From positions 1 through 9,639 of the forward strand of contig JAKAFD010000028.1 in the NCBI GenBank assembly GCA_021818075.1: DNA of 9,639 nt, read 5' to 3'. Under the pieces are notes generated by a model. It worked only from the letters and a program-made list of their open reading frames with translations. It was not told where the DNA came from and ran no database searches. Below, one piece after another: positions 6,928 to 9,639 of this stretch. The position numbers and the translations under genes are program-made. The stretch's first letter is position 1, and each line of letters begins with the position of its first letter. Origin of the DNA: a bacterium. GTDB taxonomy: Bacteria > Patescibacteriota > Patescibacteriia > Patescibacteriales > Patescibacteriaceae.

Positions 6928-6981
6928 ATAATAGGGGGTATTAACCGTGGAGCAAGCTCCGCTATAAGGTCGCTTCGCAAA

Positions 6982-7016
6982 TAAAAATACCCTCCCGATG
7001 TCCATCGGGAGGGTAT
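6982..7016 (-). terminator. Rho-independent terminator of the acidic-protein gene (minus strand)
   Basis: The arms 6987-7000 and 7003-7016 form a perfect 14-bp inverted repeat around ACCCTCCCGATG. Read on the minus strand, the stem is followed by TTTTTAT, and it lies 24 bases beyond the stop codon of the minus-strand gene at 7041-7208. It faces the plus-strand terminator at 6899-6927, as expected for converging genes. Confidence 0.88.
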
Positions 7017-7040
7017 CAATAATCGTTGTTAATAACGTAA

Positions 7041-7208
7041 TTACGCAGCCTCTTCGTCAACAGCTTCTTCGTCGTCAAGGCCAATTTCTTCTTCGTCGGC
7101 GTCCATATCATCGCCCTCGTCTCCCAAATCGTTTTCGTCTTCGCCGCCTAACGATTCTTCTTCCTCAATTGGCTCTTGTTCGTTTAATAGCTCTTGTTCA
7201 TTGTACAT
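7041..7208 (-). CDS. Very acidic small protein, 55 residues, unknown function
   Basis: I do not recognise the family. The frame is open from a TTG at 7235, but a TATAAT box sits between that codon and the ATG at 7208, so the ATG is preferred. The 55-residue product has 18 Glu and 10 Asp and no Lys, Arg or His, for a formal net charge near -28. It has no Cys and no membrane segment, and is probably disordered. It begins MYNEQELLNEQEP and continues with runs such as EEEESLGGEDEND and DDMDADEEE. It converges on the proline-rod gene and has its own terminator (6982-7016). Possible roles include a DNA-mimic or ribosome-associated acidic protein or an ion-binding protein; none is supported beyond charge. 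No clear Shine-Dalgarno sequence is seen. Confidence 0.7.
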   Translation of the reverse strand: MYNEQELLNEQEPIEEEESLGGEDENDLGDEGDDMDADEEEIGLDDEEAVDEEAA

Positions 7209-7224
7209 AGGTTCACAATTATTA

Positions 7225-7253
7225 ATTATACTCAAGCTTAGGCCTATACCCCA
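7225..7253 (-). promoter_or_regulatory. Promoter of the acidic-protein gene (minus strand)
   Basis: A perfect TATAAT lies at 7230-7225 on the minus strand. The best -35 candidate is TTGGGG at 7254-7249 (spacing 18), which is weak. Two AAGCTT sites (7234-7239 and 7253-7258) flank the palindrome TAGGCCTA (7239-7246) inside the promoter spacer, which could be an operator. The leader would be about 10 bases long. Confidence 0.5.
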
Positions 7254-7308
7254 AGCTTTATAATTAGTTTAATAAAAAAAATAAAAAAAGTCAAAAATAG
7301 AATTCGTG

Positions 7309-7392
7309 TGCCCGAGGAGGGAATCGAACCCTCACTCCGTTGCCAGAACACGATTTTGAGTCGTGCGCGTCTGCCAGTTCCGCCACTCGGGC
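7309..7392 (-). tRNA. tRNA-Leu, anticodon CAA
   Basis: Read on the minus strand, the 7-bp acceptor stem is GCCCGAG with CTCGGGC followed by A73. The anticodon arm is CACGA, loop CTCAAAA, TCGTG, so the anticodon is CAA and reads UUG. The T arm is GAGGG, loop TTCGATT, CCCTC. A long variable arm (TCTG, GCAA, CGGA) marks a class II tRNA, consistent with leucine. The 84-base gene does not encode the 3' CCA: CAC follows A73, so a CCA-adding enzyme is needed. T-rich DNA follows (about 7300-7272 on the minus strand) and may end transcription, but no terminator hairpin is seen there. Confidence 0.96.
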
Positions 7393-7401
7393 TTTGTCGT
7401 A

Positions 7402-7439
7402 AATATAATTAATATAATTAAGATTGTCAAAATTGTCAA
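7402..7439 (-). promoter_or_regulatory. Tandem promoters of tRNA-Leu (minus strand)
   Basis: On the minus strand, TTGACA (7430-7425) is followed after 17 bases by TATATT (7407-7402). A second pair, TTGACA (7439-7434) and TATATT (7416-7411), has the same spacing. The two are shifted by exactly nine bases, which matches a 9-bp direct repeat at 7423-7440. The nearer one would start transcription close to 7395, just before the tRNA 5' end. Confidence 0.75.
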
Positions 7440-7461
7440 AGCACGGCGGTTGGGGTATAAT
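7433..7461 (+). promoter_or_regulatory. Promoter of parAB, overlapping the tRNA promoter
   Basis: TTGTCA (7433-7438) is followed after 17 bases by a perfect TATAAT (7456-7461). Transcription should begin near 7468, only about seven bases before the parA ATG, so the mRNA would be almost leaderless. The -35 box lies on the same bases as the outer tRNA-Leu -35 box of the opposite strand. Confidence 0.82.
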
Positions 7462-7474
7462 AAACAACAAAGTT

Positions 7475-8236
7475 ATGGGTAAAATTATCTCCATTGTTAA
7501 TCAAAAAGGCGGGGTGGGCAAAACCACCACCGCTGTTAATTTGGCCGCTTATCTGGCGCATTTGGGCCGGGAAGTGCTGTTGGTTGATGTTGACCCGCAG
7601 GCCAACGCCACCTCGGGCGTGGGTATTGAACACGAAAAATTGGAACATGGTATTTATGAAGCGATTGTCGGCGCCAAAACTTTGCCCGAAGTTATTAAAC
7701 GAACTTTACAACAGCGTTTTCAAATTGCTCCGGCCACGGAAAGCTTGGCCGGCGCCGGCGTGGAGCTGGTCGGCCTGGAAGACCGGGAATTTCGGCTGCA
7801 CAATATTTTGCAGGATATTAAAAATGAGTACGATTATGTTATAATAGATGGACCGCCCTCGCTCGGGCTTTTAACCATCAACAGTTTGGTGGCGGCTGAC
7901 GAAATTTTAATTCCGGTGCAAAGCGAGTATTTTGCTTTGGAAGGCTTGGGCCAGCTCTTAAACACCATCAGTCTGGTGCAAAATAATTTAAAACCGAACT
8001 TAAGCATCATGGGCGCAGTTATCACCATGTTTGATAAGCGCAATGCTTTATCCGGCGCAGTAATGAACGAGTTGTATCAGTATTTTCCCAATCGTATTTT
8101 CCGCACCATTATCCCGCGTAGCGTCCGCCTGGCCGAAGCGCCTAGTTATGGCCGCAGTATTTTACACTATGATACGGATTCCAAGGGCGCCAAGGCTTAC
8201 GAAAAATTAGCGCGGGAAATTTTAGCGATGGAATAA
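7475..8236 (+). CDS. parA: Chromosome partitioning ATPase ParA (Soj type)
   Basis: ParA is a cytoplasmic ATPase that binds DNA non-specifically when ATP-bound and moves ParB-bound origin regions apart. The 253-residue protein has the deviant Walker A motif KGGVGKTT (residues 11-18, signature Lys11 and Lys16). It also has the switch motif VDVDPQANAT (37-46), Walker B VIIDGPPSLG (122-131) and the C-terminal Soj signature IPRSVRLAEAPSYG. It lacks the N-terminal DNA-binding extension of the large plasmid ParA proteins, so it is the small chromosomal type. The frame is open upstream to a TTG at 7424, but that TTG lies upstream of the -10 box; the ATG at 7475 gives a standard N-terminus (MGKIISIVNQKGG). 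No Shine-Dalgarno sequence is present. parB follows after 27 bases in the same transcript. Confidence 0.95.
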   Translation: MGKIISIVNQKGGVGKTTTAVNLAAYLAHLGREVLLVDVDPQANATSGVGIEHEKLEHGIYEAIVGAKTLPEVIKRTLQQRFQIAPATESLAGAGVELVGLEDREFRLHNILQDIKNEYDYVIIDGPPSLGLLTINSLVAADEILIPVQSEYFALEGLGQLLNTISLVQNNLKPNLSIMGAVITMFDKRNALSGAVMNELYQYFPNRIFRTIIPRSVRLAEAPSYGRSILHYDTDSKGAKAYEKLAREILAME

Positions 8237-8263
8237 TAATTTCAAATTTAAAATTTATAATGT

Positions 8264-9127
8264 ATGTCAGCTTTAGGCCGGGGACTGGGGTCCCTGATTC
8301 CGCAAAAAGTTAATAAAGCGGTCGGCGATAAAATTACGCCGGCGGTTAGCGTGGTCAACGAAGACGACAAAATTTGGCATTTGGATACCAAATTAATTCG
8401 GGCCAACGACCAGCAGCCGCGCCAAGACTTTGATGACGCCGCTTTAACTGAATTGGCCGAGTCCATTAAACAGCACGGTATTTTACAACCGCTGGTGGTG
8501 GCTCGGGACGGCGACGCTTATCAACTGATTGCCGGCGAACGGCGGTTGCGCGCCGCCAAAAAAATAAATTTACCGACTGTGCCGGCCATTGTCCGCGCCG
8601 CCGACGAACAGAACCGTTTGGAATTGGCTTTGATTGAAAATATTCAGCGCCAGGATTTGAATCCGCTGGAACTGGCCATGGCTTATCGGCGCTTGGCTGA
8701 TGAATTTAATTTGCCTTATGAAAAACTGGCCAAGCGTTTGGGCAAATCCACGCCAGTTATTGCCAACACGATTCGCTTTCTTAATCTGCCGGAAGAAATT
8801 CAGCGGGCGCTGGTGGAGGGCCGTATCAGCGAGGGCCATGCCAAAATAATTGTTGGTTTGGATACCGAGGCCAAACAGTTTGAGCTGTTTCATAAAATTG
8901 TCGCCAACAAGATGACGGTGGCGCAGGCCGCCACGGAAACCCAAAAAATGGGCGGCACCAAGAAGGCCAGAATTAAAGATAACGCCGCCGACCGCGAACG
9001 AGAGGCCAAGTTCCAGGCGTTTTTCGGCGTTAAGACGATTATCAAACGCAAGGATTACGGCGGGCAGATTATTATTGATTTTTGGGATGACGAGGAATTG
9101 GGCGAAATGATGAAGAAAATCAGTTAA
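8264..9127 (+). CDS. parB: Chromosome partitioning protein ParB (CTP-dependent DNA clamp)
   Basis: ParB binds parS sites, slides along DNA as a CTP-dependent clamp and stimulates ParA. The 287 residues show the family layout. N-terminal RGLGSLIP (6-13) is the ParA-interacting motif. The N-domain runs from about 38 and includes GILQPLVV and the CTP-binding motif GERRLRA (91-97). ENIQR (125-129) with LNPLE follows. The helix-turn-helix is around 152-176 (YEKLAKRLGKSTPVIANTIRFLNLP region), then EGRISEGHAK (185-194). The C-terminal dimer domain (about 240-287) ends in IIIDFWDDEELGEMMKKI. Length is normal. The ATG at 8264 follows parA by 27 bases of AT-rich DNA with no Shine-Dalgarno sequence. I found no parS-like palindrome (TGTTTCACGTGAAACA type) in the window. 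Confidence 0.95.
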   Translation: MSALGRGLGSLIPQKVNKAVGDKITPAVSVVNEDDKIWHLDTKLIRANDQQPRQDFDDAALTELAESIKQHGILQPLVVARDGDAYQLIAGERRLRAAKKINLPTVPAIVRAADEQNRLELALIENIQRQDLNPLELAMAYRRLADEFNLPYEKLAKRLGKSTPVIANTIRFLNLPEEIQRALVEGRISEGHAKIIVGLDTEAKQFELFHKIVANKMTVAQAATETQKMGGTKKARIKDNAADREREAKFQAFFGVKTIIKRKDYGGQIIIDFWDDEELGEMMKKIS

Positions 9128-9137
9128 CCTCGGGCTT

Positions 9138-9146
9138 TGTGGATAA
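9138..9146 (-). promoter_or_regulatory. Perfect DnaA-box 9-mer
   Basis: TGTGGATAA on the plus strand is the exact complement of the consensus DnaA box TTATCCACA. It lies 10 bases after the parB stop codon, directly beside the very AT-rich tract. Only one perfect copy is present in this non-coding stretch, so an origin is possible but not shown. Confidence 0.4.
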
Positions 9147-9150
9147 GTTG

Positions 9151-9230
9151 TTTATTTTTTAAAGCCAATTTTTAAACAATAATTTATTTTTTTAAATTTT
9201 TTGTTTAATATTAGATAAAAATTACTTATA
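9151..9230. other. Very AT-rich tract, candidate DNA-unwinding element
   Basis: By hand count only 7 of 80 bases are G or C, and 21 of 140 over 9151-9290. No convincing ORF, repeat array or RNA gene was found in 9151-9260. It follows the DnaA box and parAB, a setting typical of bacterial origins; it could equally be ordinary AT-rich intergenic DNA. Confidence 0.4.
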
Positions 9231-9261
9231 CTTGACTAAATTGATTTTTTAGCCAAGACAT

Positions 9262-9290
9262 TTGACATTTTTATTTTTTTTTGTTAGGAT
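9262..9290 (+). promoter_or_regulatory. Promoter of the 22-codon ORF transcript
   Basis: A perfect TTGACA (9262-9267) is followed after 17 bases by TAGGAT (9285-9290), preceded by TGT, an extended -10. Transcription should begin near 9297. Confidence 0.72.
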
Positions 9291-9320
9291 AGATAAAGCA
9301 CAAAAATAGGAGTTAAGCCA

Positions 9321-9389
9321 ATGAGAACTCTGACAACTGAATTGAGCACGGAAATTTATAAGAGCGACCAGTCAAGACGCTTAGTTTAG
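9321..9389 (+). CDS. 22-codon ORF with good ribosome binding site (leader peptide or small protein)
   Basis: The ORF encodes MRTLTTELSTEIYKSDQSRR plus LV and is preceded by AGGAG (9308-9312) eight bases before the ATG. This is the clearest Shine-Dalgarno sequence in the window. A promoter lies about 30-60 bases upstream, so the leader would be about 24 bases. The TAG stop codon (9387-9389) falls at the loop edge of a perfect 8-bp hairpin (9374-9381 with 9388-9395). The peptide is hydrophilic, with no membrane segment. It has no run of one regulatory amino acid of the kind used in classic amino-acid attenuators, though it has four Thr, three Ser and three Arg. I do not recognise it; it may be a leader peptide of a structured RNA or a true microprotein. 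Confidence 0.5.
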   Translation: MRTLTTELSTEIYKSDQSRRLV

Positions 9390-9424
9390 CGTCTTTAGCC
9401 AGACAGCGGCGGCAACAGGTCGTT
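9363..9424 (+). ncRNA. Structured RNA element with branched helix and U-tract
   Basis: AGCGACC (9363-9369) can pair with GGTCGTT (9418-9424), including one G-U pair. This encloses the hairpin AAGACGCT/AGCGTCTT (9374-9381 with 9388-9395) and the G/C-rich stretch 9398-9413. T-rich DNA follows (9423-9435), so the outer helix could act as a terminator of a transcript of about 135 bases. It contains the end of the 22-codon ORF. It does not match tmRNA, 4.5S RNA, RNase P RNA or T-box motifs that I know. Confidence 0.4.
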
Positions 9425-9499
9425 TTTGTGTTTTTATCAACCATCAATTTTTTTAAAAAATATTTGGCCCACAACCGCCTAAAGTAAAACCATTATAAA

Positions 9500-9527
9500 C
9501 TCAAACTTTTTCGTTTGAGATTTTTTT
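9500..9527 (+). terminator. Terminator-like hairpin with seven T
   Basis: CTCAAAC (9500-9506) pairs with GTTTGAG (9513-9519) around TTTTTC, followed by A and seven T. The stem is AT-rich. An outer helix, GGCCCACAA (9466-9474) with TTGTGGCC (9526-9533), one bulged C, could form instead and would occupy the last T residues. Confidence 0.65.
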
Positions 9528-9552
9528 GTGGCCGTTAAAGTTTGTTAAAAGT

Positions 9553-9594
9553 AATAATTGCCCGCCGGTGGTTCGCGGCGGGGAAATTATTTTT
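9553..9594 (+). terminator. Strong hairpin terminator near the right end
   Basis: AATAATT (9553-9559) pairs with AATTATT (9585-9591), and CCCGCCG (9561-9567) with CGGCGGG (9576-9582), separated by a small G/GA internal loop. Three more T follow. It could end the transcript from 9297 or stand in the leader of the gene that may begin at 9611. Confidence 0.7.
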
Positions 9595-9610
9595 AATACC
9601 GTCCAAAACT

Positions 9611-9639
9611 ATGCCCAAAACTTTAGTGAATCTTGACCG
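9611..9639 (+). CDS. Possible start of a further gene (partial, runs off the window)
   Basis: An ATG at 9611 opens a frame reading MPKTLVNLD up to the window edge. There is no Shine-Dalgarno sequence, which is also true of most genes here, and a terminator-like hairpin ends 16 bases upstream, as at queH. Too little is visible to name a product. Confidence 0.3.

Noticed and set aside
7386..9140. 12-base repeat CTCGGGCTTTGT at the tRNA 5' end (7386-7397) and after parB (9129-9140), considered as an attachment-site pair
   Set aside because: A few 12-base matches are expected by chance in a window this size, and no integrase or mobile gene lies between the copies.
7425..9300. Search for parS sites around parAB
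   Set aside because: No palindrome close to TGTTTCACGTGAAACA was seen; parS may lie outside the window or differ in sequence.
9297..9435. Structured RNA considered as tmRNA
   Set aside because: There is an ORF ending in a hairpin, but no tRNA-like T arm, no acceptor stem and no Ala-rich hydrophobic tag ending.

Overview
This window looks like a chromosomal segment of a Candidate Phyla Radiation (Patescibacteria, probably Parcubacteria-like) genome. That is inferred from domain content. Two secreted proteins carry modules that I associate with this group: prealbumin-fold repeats, a C-terminal repeat with motifs such as AFGHLP and VRAIAYSG, and a short C-terminal domain with GSLLRGPDKRIYVLKNGKR. 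Most genes also lack Shine-Dalgarno sequences, transcription units are short, and bacterial -35/-10 promoters are very clear. No database search was possible.

Layout, left to right. (1) Positions 1-594 are the 3' end of rarA (replication-fork ATPase). (2) Positions 607-975 are a self-contained unit: promoter, 86-codon unknown gene, terminator. (3) queH (981-1559) makes the last step of queuosine tRNA modification and starts only 5 nt after that terminator. (4) Positions 1556-5397 hold a promoter, a structured leader, a 1212-residue secreted protein with seven isopeptide-type repeats, and a perfect 15-bp terminator. (5) Positions 5400-6926 hold a second promoter, a 473-residue secreted protein with a 15-proline rod, and a terminator. 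The two secreted proteins share a four-cysteine module and look like an envelope or adhesin pair. (6) On the minus strand lie a gene for a 55-residue protein that is half Asp/Glu and has no basic residue (7041-7208), and tRNA-Leu(CAA) (7309-7392). (7) parA and parB (7475-9127) form the chromosome segregation operon. Its promoter interlocks with that of the divergent tRNA gene. (8) Positions 9128-9639 hold no conventional full-length gene. They contain a perfect DnaA-box 9-mer, a very AT-rich tract, a strong promoter driving a 22-codon ORF with a good ribosome binding site, several hairpins including two terminator-like ones, and perhaps the start of a further gene.

How it fits together: rarA, parAB, the DnaA box and the AT-rich DNA are all replication or segregation elements, so the right-hand end may lie near the replication origin. 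The two secreted proteins form a separate cell-surface block. The least explained parts are the short ORF and structured RNA at 9262-9594, the acidic protein, and the exact architecture of the surface pair.
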